From: Sternotherus odoratus
Taxonomy: Eukaryota; Chordata; Testudines; Kinosternidae
DNA length: 64,000 nt
Direction of reading: 5' to 3'
Assembly: GCA_032164245.1 (NCBI GenBank)
Contig: JAVMKO010000002.1
Coordinates: 93,199,340 to 93,263,339 of the forward strand
The notes under the pieces were generated by a model. The model saw nothing but the letters and a program-made list of their open reading frames with translations, made no database searches and was not told the origin of the DNA. Each line of letters begins with the position of its first letter. The stretch's first letter is position 1. Shown here piece after piece: positions 1 to 12,480 of the stretch. A program made the translations under genes and the position numbers.

Positions 1-2003
1 AAGTTCAAGCAAAAGTGTCTGCTTAATTTCAGCACCACCTACCCAGGAGCAGTATCACCCTGGTTCTAAAGTCATTGTGTGGCTTCAGATATATTGCAGC
101 AGCCTGTTTGTATTAAGCACCATAAGGCTCAGAACATATAGCAATGTGTCCTCCATGCTGCCTGACAGCACTTTGAAAATGGTGCTGGCTTGTAAGAACA
201 AGGATGCTGAGCTGAAACAAGAGTAATCATGGGAACTATTTACTTTGACCCCAAGTCCCACAATTCCAGTCCAGTGCAGTCCAACAGGTAACCCTTACAG
301 CCTAGCTGCAGAGCAATGCACCATGGGATGACAGCCCAGAATACTGAGTATTTAATCTGAAACAACACAGAGCTTTGTGGGTGTAATGATCACCAAGGGA
401 AGTAGCTTAACCAGGGTTAACTATGTGGTGTGGATGCACTGCTCATACAACACAGACTCACAGAACCTGCAACAGCTCTCAAGGGTAGACATCCCCTGAC
501 CTACTTAAAGTTAAATAAGTGCTTTGCTGAATGGGTGCCTCAAAAAAGACAATTGACAACACAGATTGAAGGTCTGATTTAAACTGTAAACTATTGCATT
601 CAGACTGATTTAGCATCTTAAATCTGTGCCTTGGGAATATAGAAGCATTGATACATAACAACTCCTTTTCTGGCTCTGTAAAATGCCGCTCAGACTGTAG
701 TAATATTAAAAAAAAAAAAAGAGGAAAAGAAATCATTCTAAACCTCTTCTTATTATGCAGAGCTAGGAAATCAAAGCTAGCAGATCTTTAGTCTCTTTCA
801 TGATGTGTCTTTTGCGCTGTAAAAATTTTATTTTAAGAAAAGATGTTTAAAAGATCAAGCAGCTTGCGAAAACATAATGTCTGGGATAAAATAATACAAC
901 AAAAGCAATTTCTCTCATTTGTTTCCATAGGGAATGGTTGAAAAATTAAACATTTCAGCTGCTGTTCAAGAGGCACTAGATATATGAAGTATTTTCATAC
1001 CGTGCTGGCAACCAAAAATAAATAAAATACTTTAAAAAGAATGCAGTGGGTGGGAAAGCTCTGACACTGAAAGTGTTTCGAATTAGTTCGCTCACAGTCT
1101 GTTACATTAATTAGCTTCCTGCTAGGTATAAAATATAAAATCAATATTAGATAGATAGATAATCAATTCTTGTATAATTCTATTAGCATTTCAGGGTACC
1201 TGAGGCATGCATTTTAAGAGTTTCCTGGTTTCAGAGCCCTTGTGAACAAATAGATGATATCTCTCTCATCATGGAAAATCCTAATGGGATGTGGCCTCCT
1301 TGCAAACAAGTAGATAGACTTTAATTAAAACAAAAGAATATCCATTCACTACAGTGTTGCTGCAGTGTGTGTGGGCATAGCTGTAGAGTACTATAACATT
1401 TCTATAAGAGTGTCCATAACGTGGGAGATTTTAAAACAATGATTCTTCATAGTAACTTGTAACAACTCCTTTTTATTTCAAGACCTACTTAAAGAAGGGG
1501 ATAATTGATCTTGACTGAACATGATGAACCAAATTCAGCATTCATATAACAGATGCAACTGCATGAGTACCAGTTAATGCTCATTATACGGATGGTGAGG
1601 GTGTCTTTTATTATACCTGCCACTAGAAATCAGAGGAAAAACCTAGGCAGTTTGGCTTTATGTTCCTATTTTTATTTAAGATTTTAAAAACTAATCAGTA
1701 GCCTATCATTAAAAGAAATGCCATTTTGCAATCGAGAAAAAAGCTTTTAAGAGAAGCTCCTCCAGATTACTGCCCCACAGCAGTTGTAATTAGCCAGAAG
1801 AAAATGATGCTTCTTTTTATTATTAAAATGAATTGCGTATCTGGAAAATGGTCTTTATGAAATCTCCCTACTGGACAGTCACCAAACAGCATTCTTCCCA
1901 GATTTGAAGCCCAGAAGGGAGCATTACAATCATCTCATCCAACACAGAGGCCATTGAATTTCATCCAGTAATTCCTGAATAGAGACCAATAACCTTGTGG
2001 TTG
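1..2003. other. Intergenic, no gene seen
   Basis: AT-rich sequence without a convincing ORF, splice pair or recognisable repeat. A short GATA run lies near 1150. An A-rich stretch near 710 is the likely reason a short minus-strand frame stays open there. Confidence 0.6.
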
Positions 2004-2011
2004 AACTAGAG

Positions 2012-2831
2012 CGGTGGTTTTCAAACTACAGGTTGCAACCCAATATCAGGTCACAGAATGCAAGGCACTGGGTCACAGCAGCTCTGGTCCACACTGTCGA
2101 CAGGGCCATTAAAAGTCTCATTGGCAGTGCTGCCCAGGTAAGGCAGGCTAGTTCCTACCTGTTCTGACACTGGGCTGTGCCCTGGAAGCGGCCATCAGTA
2201 GGTCCAGCTCCTAGGTGGGGTGGCCACAGGGCTCCACTTACTGCCCTCGCCCCGAGCACCAACTCTGTACTCCCATTGGCCAGGAACCAGCCAATGGGAG
2301 CTGGGGGGGCACAGTGCCTGTGGGCGAGAGCTGTGCAGAGTCGCTTGCGCTCCTCCGTCTAGGAGCCGGACCTGATGCTGGCTGCTTCCAGGGGGCAGCA
2401 CAGTCTGCGGTGCCAGGACAGGCAGGAAGCTTGCCTTAGCACCCCCACTGCACTGCTGACTGGATGCTGTCTGAGGTAACCCCGCACTCCAACCCCATGC
2501 CCCAATCCCCTGCCCCAATCCCCTGAGCCCCCCCCCGTCAACCTGAAGCCCTTTCCTGCACTCCAAACCCATCATCCCCAGCCCCACCCCAGAGCCTGCA
2601 TTCCCAGCCCAATCCCTGACCCCCTCTCACATCCAAATCCCCTGCTCCAGCCCAGAGCCCCCTCCCACAGCCTGAATCCCTCATTCGTGGTTACCCCACA
2701 GCCCTCCAATCCTCTGCCCAAACCCTAAGCCCCTTCCACAGTCCAAACCCCTCATCTCCAGCTCCATTGGGACATGGGCATTAACAATTTTCTTCAACTG
2801 AGTTGCCAGAGAAAAAGTTTGAAAACTACTG
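2012..2831. mobile_element. Non-autonomous hAT element, GC-rich core
   Basis: The ends are inverted: the left end reads cggtggttttcaaac and the right end gtttgaaaactactg. The flanks are aactagag (2004-2011) and aactaaag (2832-2839), a 7/8 match to the 8-bp target duplication expected of hAT transposases. The interior is C-rich, made of degenerate units rich in cccca and cccaatcc, and codes for nothing. Short open frames inside are by-products of low stop-codon density. Deletion-derivative hATs of this kind are moved in trans by an autonomous relative; none is visible here. Confidence 0.85.
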
Positions 2832-3010
2832 AACTAAAGCATATCTATATATTCATATTGCACTGTAGTAAAAGCAGTATGTGGCAGCTGTCTATGGGCC
2901 CAATCCTACTAACACTGAAATCAATGGTAAAATTCCCACAGACTTCTGTAGAAATAGGAGCAAGTCATCATATTTCATCCTATTCCTACAGCCTGTATTT
3001 CAGTGACTCA

Positions 3011-3305
3011 GGGCAAGCCTACACTACGGCAGGGATCGACACTGTGAGATCGATCTATCTGGGGTCGATTTATCATGTCTAGTCTAGACATGATAAATCG
3101 ATCCCTGATCTCTCTCCCATCAACTCCTGTACTCCACCACCGAGAGGTGCAAGCGGAGTCAACGGGGGAGCGGCAGCAGTCGACTCACTGCTGTGAAGAT
3201 TCTGTGAAAAGTCGATCTAAGTATGTCGACTTCAGCTACGCTACTCTTGTAGCTGAAGTTGCGTATCTTAAATCGATCCCCCCCCCCCTGCAGTGTAGAC
3301 AAAGG
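3011..3305. mobile_element. Harbinger-like MITE
   Basis: The left end gggcaagcctacactac is mirrored by cagtgtagacaaaggc on the right. The interior has repeated tcgat/atcga words and internal palindromes, including one at about 3070-3105 around tctagtctaga. The same family recurs at 45356-45643 and, shortened, at 40067-40175. A 3-bp target (tca/taa) is possible but weak in this copy. Confidence 0.7.
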
Positions 3306-3755
3306 CTAAGTAGGGAGGCCAGAAGGATATGCAACAAATGGGAAAACCTAATATATACACATAACATTTCCAAGTATTTTCTAAATATGAATTCTAAGAA
3401 TTGCTCATAGTAATATGATTCAAATCTAAAAGTTAGAACTAAATGAATTCAGACTGACACTACGTAATATTTGTTAATGCTAAACTACGACTTCCCAAAT
3501 AATTATTTTAGTGTACTCAACAGAGTGTTAAGAACAAAACAAAACAAAAAACACTTCATTACCCAAAGAACTCACCATTCAGACTTATGTTTTTATAATT
3601 AACAAAAGCAAATGATAGTTTTCCATAATACATTAAAATATACCACTCATCATTTTAGACAAAAGGATGCTGTTCAAGGTAATTTAGGACGTTTTAATTT
3701 ATTTTTAAACACATTGGATCAAGGGCAACATTTTCAAGTGTGCCAAAGCGACTTA

Positions 3756-3945
3756 AGCTATGTCTACACTGCAATTCAAAACCCACAGTTGACCCGTGTC
3801 AGCTGACTCAGACTTGTGGATCTTGGGCTAAGGGGCTGTTTAATTGCAGTGTACACTTCTGGGCTCAGGCTAAAGCTCGAGCTCTGGGCCCTTTCCTCCT
3901 CGTGGTGTGCAGCCATGGGTATTTAATTGAAGTGTGAAAATACCC
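3756..3945. mobile_element. MITE with TTA target duplication
   Basis: The element starts agctatgtctacactgcaa and ends near aagtgtgaaaataccc, flanked by tta at 3753-3755 and 3946-3948. The 3-bp duplication suggests PIF/Harbinger mobilisation. A related copy in the opposite orientation is at 23630-23787. Confidence 0.65.
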
Positions 3946-4566
3946 TTAGACACTTAGAAGCTTAAGTCTTATTGCCATTCTAAACCACGTAAGCACTTTT
4001 GAAAATTTTATATAAAAAATGTGGGTAACTCCATTGACCACAGTGAAATCTGACTGGGAATGAATTTAGCCCATTAAAAGGGGTTGATGTAAGCTTTGGC
4101 CTGAGATAGCTACAAAATGATATACTTCTATTAAATGTTTGAGTATTTATGGAAACAATCAATGTCACCCCGCACAATTCTTGTAACAGCTCTTAGGAAA
4201 TCCTGAGATCTTTCCTCGGTCAATCTCTTACCAGTTTCAGTAGGAATTTGCCTCAGTAAAAAATAAATGATGAGAGAGAGGGAGGGATCAGTCCCTTCTA
4301 GGGTAACATCTGCAGGAAGGGATAAGAGGAGAGAAATTCAGTAAGGCTCCCCTCACTGAGGCTTCCCTCTCATTGTTCCATCAGGCATTTGAGCTGCAGT
4401 TTTCTCCCTTTCCCTCCCAGTCATCCCAGTGGAATGAACCATGGGTCCAGCCCTTCAAACCCCATGGATACTAGGGGGAGGGAAGGAGATTGTTCTGCTA
4501 GAGGCATCAATTGTGCATCAGTTCTGAGACCCAGCACTCACACCCCCATGCTTCCTAGCATAGGAA

Positions 4567-4701
4567 CTGGGGTGCTGGAACCATGGGTTCGGGGGTGCTG
4601 CCGCACCCCTTGGCTTGAAGTGGTATCCATCATATAGCAGGTTTACAGTTTGGTTCAATGGCTCTCAACACCCGCACCATACAAATTGTTCCAGCACCCT
4701 G
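4567..4701. mobile_element. Short hAT-like repeat remnant
   Basis: The left end ggggtgctggaac and right end gttccagcaccct form an inverted pair around about 110 bp. No convincing target duplication is visible, so the exact ends and superfamily are uncertain. Confidence 0.5.
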
Positions 4702-4755
4702 GATTCCTAGGAGCATGGTTCCATCCATCACCTCCCTCGGAGTTTCTGCCAAGGC

Positions 4756-5092
4756 CAGGGCCACCCAGAGGATTCATGGAGCCTGGGGCAAAGTAATTTC
4801 GTACCGGCGGCACTCTGGGTCTTTGGCAGCGGGTCCTTCACTCGCTCCGCATGTGTTCAGTGGCACTGAAGGACCCACTGCTGAAGACCCAGAGCGAGTG
4901 AAGGACCACCGCCAAAGTGCCACCGAAGACACAGAGCAAGTTAAGGACCTGCCACCGAAATGCCGCCGTAAACCCGGACCATCCGTAAAAGCGCCACCAG
5001 GTACTATATTCTCGTGGGGGCCCCTATGGGGCCCGGGGTCTGGGGTAAATTGCCCCACTTGCCTCCCCTCCCCCCATCCCTGGGTGGCCTTG
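4756..5092. mobile_element. Non-autonomous hAT element
   Basis: The left end cagggccacccag pairs with ctgggtggccttg on the right. The flanks gccaaggc (4748-4755) and gccaaagc (5093-5100) agree at 7 of 8 positions. The core contains imperfect inverted and direct copies of words built on actgaaggaccca and gcgagtgaaggacc, which explain the long overlapping open frames on both strands. Non-coding. Confidence 0.85.
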
Positions 5093-5499
5093 GCCAAAGC
5101 AAGGCATCTTTAATCTCTGGCAGGAGCTGCAAACGCAGTCCATTGGTGGAAGGACACTGTGATTTTGAAAAAACACAGAATGTCTAAAGAGACGTTAACT
5201 GGTAGATTAAACAGCAATTATTCTTTGGTAAGTCTGATAAATAGTGTACTATTTTATTATGGTAACACTGTCATTTCTTGCATTTATATATTTACTTTTA
5301 CAGAGCAGGACACTCTTTGCTCTGCATTTTATCAGCTATCCAGAAAGGCCTGACATTTTCCTATCAGACTTCCGCTAAGGAACTTGACAATGATTAGGAA
5401 GCTAGTGTTCTGAGACCACTGCTGAGCATGAGACCAACATTGTCTCTGTTTCCTTGTGCTCCCAATCTGTGTCTGTATCCAACTGTTCTCTCCTGTCCT

Positions 5500-5625
5500 G
5501 TACTTAGGTTGTAAGCTCTCTGGGACATGGACAGTCTTTCTGTTCTTGGTTTGTACAGTGCCTAGCACAATGGGATCGTGGTCCATGATTGCTACCGCAA
5601 TGCAAATAAATAACAAATCGTGAGC
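5500..5625 (+). repeat. CORE-SINE / LINE 3' tail fragment
   Basis: The block starting ttgtaagctctctggg and running through gcctagcacaatgggatc to an A/T-rich end with aaataaataac is the same tail that ends the tRNA-headed element at 41072-41340. No tRNA head is recognisable here, so this is a 5'-truncated copy. Confidence 0.55.
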
Positions 5626-5714
5626 ACACTAGAAACCTAGTATCAAAGGAAAACAGAAAGATGTACATAGCCGCACATTAGGTTCCATCTTTGAAAGCCT
5701 CACAGGGTTTATTA

Positions 5715-5850
5715 ACTAAGAGCCAGCTTCTGCAAGCTTTTGTGCACGTTTACTTTGCTCATGCAAGTATTCCCATGGGCTTCAATGGGACTACTCATGT
5801 GAACAAAGTTAAGGGAGCACACACATTTCAAGAATCCAGCCCTAAATCCC
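5715..5850. repeat. Palindromic interspersed repeat
   Basis: The arms are built on tctgcaagcttttgtgcacg and the words gggcttcaatgggactac, ending aagaatccagccct. Weaker relatives occur near 2895-2965, 6950-7075, 34275-34400 and 39700-39890. The structure suggests an old, decayed MITE with a quasi-palindromic body. Confidence 0.45.
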
Positions 5851-8800
5851 TGATCATCAGAAAGTTAAGCATCCATCTCTTTCCACAGAAACACCTTTCT
5901 TTGCAACTGTCTATGACTGGCATTCTCTTAGTATTATCTTATCCTATCCCATACTGTAGAAACCCACTAGGGAAGATTTCAGGGTCAGTGGCTAGCAGGG
6001 AATACTTTAGAAGAATAGGGCTGTGCTGGGAAGGGGCTGGAAGGGAGTGTAAAGGTAAATGGTCCCCAGGGTTTGCTGATTTTGCCCCATTTTGCTCATT
6101 AATTCCCTGCAACTTCTGCAGGGGGTAAACCACATCCTCCCCCCACAATGAGAAAGTTTCCAAATTTCCACAATTTTGGAGTAATATGAGTCATTGTTTC
6201 AAAATTTGTATTTTTGCTTTAATGAATACAAATAGGGTTTTGGAAACTGCAAAGATACTTTAATTTGATTGATTGCAACCATAATTACAAGAACAAAGCA
6301 TTTTACACCTTAGCCATGATGATAGGCACCATATTAAAGCATAAACAGAGAGAACCTCACAGCCCTGACAAAACTGGGTACAGCTCTTTGGTTTTAAAAG
6401 GAGAAGTCATTGCAAACATCTAATAATACATCATATCATGTGATAAACACAGGGTGTTCAAGCCTCTACAGTTACACACTTGAAGTCATGAAATAATAAT
6501 CTGTATTACAATAAAAATCACCCACCATCAATATAAAAGCTTCTGTCACTCATCCAAAAAAAGTTCCTTCTTTTATTAATGATTCATGTCTTGTACTTCT
6601 AGATGCTTTCCCCAGTTTATTCTCATTCCTAGTGCAGATTAATAAGGGTGCAAGTAAAGTTGTTGTGAGCTTTTCTACCAGTTTTCTTTCAGTGTAAGTA
6701 GGAGTAAATGTGGGCATGACAGCTCAATGATTTTTTTTTTCTTGCAAAAGCAATTGTATATGCTGATCATGTCTCCCTCAGACTCAGAGACAGCCTGCAG
6801 AACTCCCTCTGCCTGACATGTCAGAGATCCCTCCAGGAAGGAAGCCTATTTAGTTACAGCATCACCCTGATGTATTTTAACAAATAACAGGGTATAAACA
6901 CATACAAGTTTGGCTTTTCCAGCAAGCTCAGCCTGCTCAGCTCTGCTCCCACTAAAATCAACAGGAGTTTTACCATTAACTTTAATGGGAGTAGAATTAG
7001 AGCAATGCTGAGTTCTTCTGAAACTCCTAAACAGTGGGTCCCGATCCCGCAACCCTCACATGAGTGATCCCACTAAAGTAATAAGTAAACACTGAAAAAT
7101 CAGTCCCAAAATCTTATTTGAAAGGCACAGCGAGTCAGAGCAATGCTGAAGTCTATAGTTAAGTGTATATAAAAATACAGTCCCTAGATTACAGCATGCT
7201 TTGGGGATGTTTACAATTAGATACACAAAACTATATGAATTAAAACTGCAAGGATTAGTAACACACAGGCTCACAGCACTTTTAAAATATCACATCTAAA
7301 GCCAGAATTTCTTTCTATTTACAGTGCTTATCTAACCACTTGTTCAGCAGAGGTTGGGTGGATGGGTTGGTTGGTTAGTTGGTTTAACAGAGGTACAATA
7401 CAGTCTATGTGCTCCTTCAATAATCCCGGTCTGTTATCATTAAGAAAATACAATACAGTTAAAGAAACCAGAAATAGAGTAAGGTGATCTCACTGTGTAT
7501 TTGCATGTGCAGATACTTCTATATTGTGGCAACAATCTCAGCAAAGCAGGAACAGGTCTTCGGAAATTTTAATTTAGAATGTAATTGTGTTTGCAGTGCC
7601 TTTGGTCTGATCTCACATTCCTTAATTAGCTGAAATTTCCACTTTGGGGTGGAATATTCAGAAGCACTCAGGTCTGATTAATTCTGTTCCCACTGATGTT
7701 GATGACAGTTTTACCTTAGATGAACAGAAGTCTTGCTAGGGAAAGAACTGATGGATCTTTATGCTATGAGATCATATAGTTTATTTTTTTAATGAGTGTT
7801 TTAATGTTTGCCAGCACTGATCCCCACTCTGTTCCCTCTGAACTGAATCCAGTTGTCTGAGAAAGAAGTAGAGAGGGAATACTGAACACTGAATTTTCTT
7901 TGTGGATCAGCACAAAATTATTTGGCACAGGCAACTCTGCAAATATTTGCGAAACACTGGGTAAATTTGCAGTGTCTGATGGCCCTCAAGCTTGTACTTC
8001 CCTCTGCGTGGTGTGGAGACTCATAAATCCAGTGCTGGTGCTCAGTTATGCGGCAAGAGGAAACATATTGATACAGGCCGCATCCAATGTCACTGGTTAT
8101 TTTCTTCTTATATGAGATATTCTGCTTTGTTTAGCTTGATATTTCCCTTGCTTTGCAAAAAGCAGCTTATTTTTAAACTAGGTTCCTAGCTCTACAGGTT
8201 TTCCTTGCCATAGCAAAGTGCATTGCACAGTCAGGCTTCAGCAAGCGTGGAGCAGGCATGCACTAGTTGTCCCCGTTTCTCAGGGGTTCCTCAATGAGAG
8301 GAGGGAGAACAGGGGACGCCGTTTCACAATCTTGTGACAGATAAGGTAGCCTCTGTTTTGCTTTGTGCAGGGGCGTCCCTTTGAATGCAGGCCAGCACCA
8401 CGTCAGAGACGACTCCATATTATAGATGGATGCCACAAGAACAGGTGAATAAAGTAGGAGTGTGAGGCTGCAGTAATGACTACCAGGTCAGGAGATATTT
8501 GTATTTCTGATCTGGATCGTATCTAGACATTATGTAGTTTTGGATGTATGTGAGTAAATCTTTATACCCCACATTCCTTTCCCCCCAACCCCCAAAGAAC
8601 ATAAAAGGTGAGGAGTTAAAGTTCTAAGGACGATCGAGGCCTCACTCCATAGGCTTGCTCTTCTAGGCACTCTGTGTTTGGGATTCCCACTGAAATCAAT
8701 GGCAGTTCCCTACATGGACACTCACAAGAAAAAGCCACAGGACTCATGTTATGGGTATTGTCTGAGGTGTTCTGTTGAACTGGGAGTCATGTTTAAAATG

Positions 8801-8950
8801 ATAGCAATTTCTGTTTCTTTATGAAGTGACTCACTTCTTTCCCTGGGACTATTTGAATGTATTAGGATCATAATAAGGAGAAATTACTTCTCCCAACAGA
8901 AGGAAAAACACTGATAAACTGCTCTTTCACTTTTCTAATACTTGTGAGGC
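5851..8950. other. Intergenic, no gene seen
   Basis: AT-rich sequence with scattered frames under 80 codons and no homology that I recognise. It holds one palindromic-repeat relative around 6950-7075 and a simple ggttggttagtt stretch near 7360-7385. No promoter, CpG island or exon-like splice pair stands out. Confidence 0.55.
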
Positions 8951-8955
8951 ACTCG

Positions 8956-9041
8956 GGCCAGATCCTTAAAGGTATTTAGGCTCCAAACTTCTATAAAATC
9001 AGTAGACACTGGGAGCCTAAATACCTTTAAGGATCTGGGCC
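8956..9041. mobile_element. Short near-perfect palindromic MITE
   Basis: The arm at 8956-8984 (starting ggccagatccttaaagg) is the reverse complement of 9012-9041 apart from one inserted g. The loop is about 27 bp. The unit would fold into a stem of about 29 bp. The degenerate block at 30090-30170 looks related. Neither a transposase nor a clear target duplication is visible. Confidence 0.7.
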
Positions 9042-9140
9042 TTATATGCTGTGGCACTGGGTACAATAACCTGATTAAAGAGATAGCCAACAATAAACAA
9101 TACCGGGGTTTTATACTTACACCTTGCACCCAGAACACTT

Positions 9141-9159
9141 CACACACACACACACACAC
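9141..9159. repeat. (CA)n microsatellite
   Basis: An uninterrupted CA run of about nine units. Other CA-rich runs are near 15048-15068, 17178-17198 and 38335-38350. Confidence 0.9.
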
Positions 9160-10980
9160 CCCATATCACTGAAATGCATCCATCTCTGCGGTGGAGAATG
9201 AGTTGTGGGAGACAACCATACAAAGTAAGTTGTTCAAGAAGGGGGAGAATAGAAATGTTAGCCACCAGCCAAACCCTAGTATTATAGAAAGTGCCACAGA
9301 AATGTTAATGTCCATGCAGAGTAGACAGGGCCTTGTTTTTTAATATCCTACCAATAGTACACTGCATGGACCAAAATGAGCCTGATTCTTCTCTCACATT
9401 GGTTTGATGTTGGTATAATTCCATTTATTTTAATGGAATAACTCCTCATTTACAACAGTTTTAGGCATTGTCTATATGGGAAAAAATGTTCAGTATAATC
9501 CAATTTGTGAATTAAAATAGCTATAATTACATTGATAATACCCACACACTCTCCCAGCCCCCACATGTGGACACTCTAATTCCAATATAAACGTGCTTTA
9601 TTTTTTTATTTAGGTTATGTCATTTGGGAGGGCTTGAGGGGGTTAAGCAGTACCAAAAAAGCCACTGTTACACTGGAATAAGAGTGTCCAGACAGTGGGG
9701 GAGGGAGTTATACAGTTTCCTATGTTGGCAAACCCTAAGAGTGAGAAAAATTAGGCCAATGTATGTAGTTCAGAAGAGATAAAGGGCTGCACCAACTAAG
9801 CCAGATTTTGAAACTTTTGTTTCAAGGTATCTAGATACTCCAACCCTAATGCTTATACTTCTAAGGCAAGCCATCCCCAACCAAAACACTCACCTTCAGC
9901 TTAAGGGTTACCTGACAGGTCATGTTACTGAACCTACTCCTATAGCTTACTTTGGTACATGTAGGTATTTCAGTTCTGTCCTGTGTCTATGCTAAATCCA
10001 TTTCTTCAAAAATATTCAGTATCTATTCTTTACCAGAAGAATGGCAAGCCATGCTACACTATTTCCTTAATTATAGTCCTTCTAAATATTTAACTACTTA
10101 TAGTGCTCCCTGGAGGTGGATTTCGTATTCTACAATGAAGGGTTTGCTATAAAGGTTATACACACAGTAAGAAGGCAGAATGGCTTCATTTTTTTTTAAT
10201 AATACGGAGCTTTAGAATGAGAAGTTAGAGTGCAGCATCCTTATTTCTGAGGTAGCCGTGTATTGGTAAATATACAGTTTTCCTTTCTGTTTGGTGTAAA
10301 AAACCTGATCCACATTAAGAATCAAATGTATTGTTCATTTAGTATTTACATGCTTAATCTCGGTATCCTTAAACTCTGAATGGAATTAGAAGACTACACC
10401 AATACTTAGCATTCAGATCTGTAGTCTGTTTTCCTGGTAGGAGCTACACGATACTATGACATACGGAATGTTTTTAAACCATCAGGAAATCTGTGCATTT
10501 CAAACCCAGCCTCCCTTCAGATCATTCAGATTATGTTTTCGATGTGAAACCGGTTATTGTATGTAAGCTACTGTAGATAAGCCTAAATGATGATAAGCAA
10601 TTTTCTCCACTTCTTTCACAAACACAAATACGCTCTAGTACTGCAGCATTTTCAAACAAACCCACCATGCAGATGCTTTAAAAAGTTACACTGTCAAAGC
10701 TAATTTCATTCTTTTGTAACGAACCAAATGCATATTTAATTTTCTATGCTTGTAACAGCCAAGCATCCAAGAATTCTCTTTGCCTCAGATGGTTCTATGC
10801 ACCATATGGTTACAGATTTCAGTTAAAATCATGCATAAATGTTTTCTAGTTATTTAACCTTTCCCTTTTCTTTCCTTTCTCTCTTGTTTGACAAGCACTA
10901 GATACAGAATCATTTAGCCTTTTCAATCTCTCACTGTAAGGAAAAGTAGGTTAAAAAAGAGAGAGCAAGAGAGCTATCTT
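9160..10980. other. Intergenic, no gene seen
   Basis: AT-rich sequence. About 9465-9730 may be a decayed DNA transposon, since gtctatatggg and agtgtccagacagtggg resemble inverted MITE ends, but this is not secure. Nothing else is recognisable. Confidence 0.5.
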
Positions 10981-10989
10981 CCAACATAC

Positions 10990-11285
10990 CTTGCAAGGAG
11001 AGTACTGTTAACTCCCAGCTGTTTGACTTTTCAATACCTTCACTCACACTTCAGTGCTCCCGAGATTCATAATGTCACAATCACCATGGACTTACAATTT
11101 GAAGCAGAAACAGATTTCTCTCCCTCACCCTTCCTCTCTTTCTCCTTGCGGCTGACAGCTTTACACTTTGTTAGGACTGTAACAGGACTTGCCTCCCAGC
11201 CCTTTCGCCACTCCGATGAATAATCTCCTCCCTGCTATTAAGAGCATGTTGCCATTATATCTTAAAAAGCACGTCAGAGCTTGTA
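10990..11285 (-). other. Candidate minus-strand first exon (non-coding)
   Basis: This block looks non-repetitive and less AT-rich than its surroundings. On the minus strand it ends at 10990 in a strong donor, ttgcaag/gtatgttg. A TATAAATA box lies about 27-34 bp upstream of a start placed near 11285. No long minus-strand frame crosses it, so it would be 5' UTR or lncRNA. In other amniotes the gene facing DEK is RNF144B, pointing away from it, which would be minus strand here. An RNF144B first exon is possible, but no coding exon is seen to confirm it. The start coordinate is estimated from the TATA spacing. Confidence 0.3.
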
Positions 11286-11311
11286 TGCAGTAGCTGTGGG
11301 AAAGCTGCATT

Positions 11312-11319
11312 TATTTATA
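11312..11319 (-). promoter_or_regulatory. Candidate TATA box, minus strand
   Basis: The minus strand reads TATAAATA, a consensus TATA box, correctly spaced upstream of the donor-bounded block at 10990-11285. A chance match in AT-rich DNA cannot be excluded. Confidence 0.3.
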
Positions 11320-11931
11320 CAGGAAGCTTGAGCACAGCACTTCCTACTTCCCATCTGAGTCTCAGTTGAACTGCAGGTGATTAATTTAACCCTGTCAAAT
11401 TCCAACCAATACATATCCCAACCTTCTTATTTTGACATCTCTTCTATTTGTAATTATAATTCCCATCTGATTCCTGACAAGATAAAAGTAAGAGGGATAT
11501 CATGGTGTTTGTGACACTCATACCCAGCCCTCCAGTTGCTACTTAACCAGCTCTACGATAGTAGGTTGTATAGCAGCTAACCTGTTGGAACATGTTGCCT
11601 GAAATGTTACTGCCTTCTGCTCATCCCCTCACATGAGTGAAATGTTTTGAATATGAAGTGATTTCCTCATGAGGAAAAATATCTGAAATTACAAATATAA
11701 ATTGCAGGTGAACTTCAAATCTGAATCTTATTATGCTGTTGATTTTATTCAGCTTGCTTCATTAGGACAACTACAGGTATGACAGGGCTACAGAAAAGGC
11801 TGTAAAACTAGATTCTGACTCCTTAGTCGAGGATGTATGCAACAGAGGTGATGAATTCATAAGATCCATACTCCCTGCACAAGTGCTCTGTTCATCCAGT
11901 GAACCAGCAGTGGTACATACTGTACCATATA

Positions 11932-12040
11932 GAATCATAGGACTGGAAGGGACCTTGAGAGGTCATCTAATCCATCCCCTGCACTCATGGCAGTACTAAG
12001 CATTATCATTCTAGACCATCCTTGATAGGTGTTTGTGACA
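11932..12040 (-). mobile_element. CR1 LINE 3'-end fragment
   Basis: The + strand reads agaatcataggactggaagg, then gaccttgagaggtcatctaa. This is the reverse complement of the conserved CR1 3' terminus. The match fades after about 100 bp. It lies about 1.15 kb from the larger CR1 body at 13190-14269 in the same orientation, so both could derive from one insertion now split by other sequence. Confidence 0.7.
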
Positions 12041-12480
12041 TAGAGCCAGTTAGTACTCTTCTCTGCCTGCTGAAGGAAAAGTGCCAGACCACAGATGAGA
12101 TCTGGTATAGTATTTCTATATGTCTTAATGGGTGTGGGGGAAAATTGAGAAAGAAGCAAGCTAGAGACATTATCAAAGTTAATCTGCAATCTTCTCTTTA
12201 TGATGAAATGTGTTGTACATCATGTAATTCAGGTTAGCAATATGCCTTCACACTTATTTTGGAAGACTGTTGAATGTCTGCTCATTCTCCACCTGTGTAT
12301 CTCTCTCATTGCTGGACTTTTTTGAGTTGATTTTCAGAGTTTATACTTCATCCTATGATTTTTTATAACAATTGATAAAGATTAACTTTCAAATTTTAAG
12401 AGCTAATACAGTTGTGGGCTTGTGTACATTTATAAATGTATACCTATGCATCCCAAAAAAATCATGTTAAAATTACATTA

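Noticed and set aside
4658..5113. 151-codon + strand frame
   Set aside because: It spans the hAT at 4756-5092 with its palindromic core; no domain and an equal frame on the other strand.
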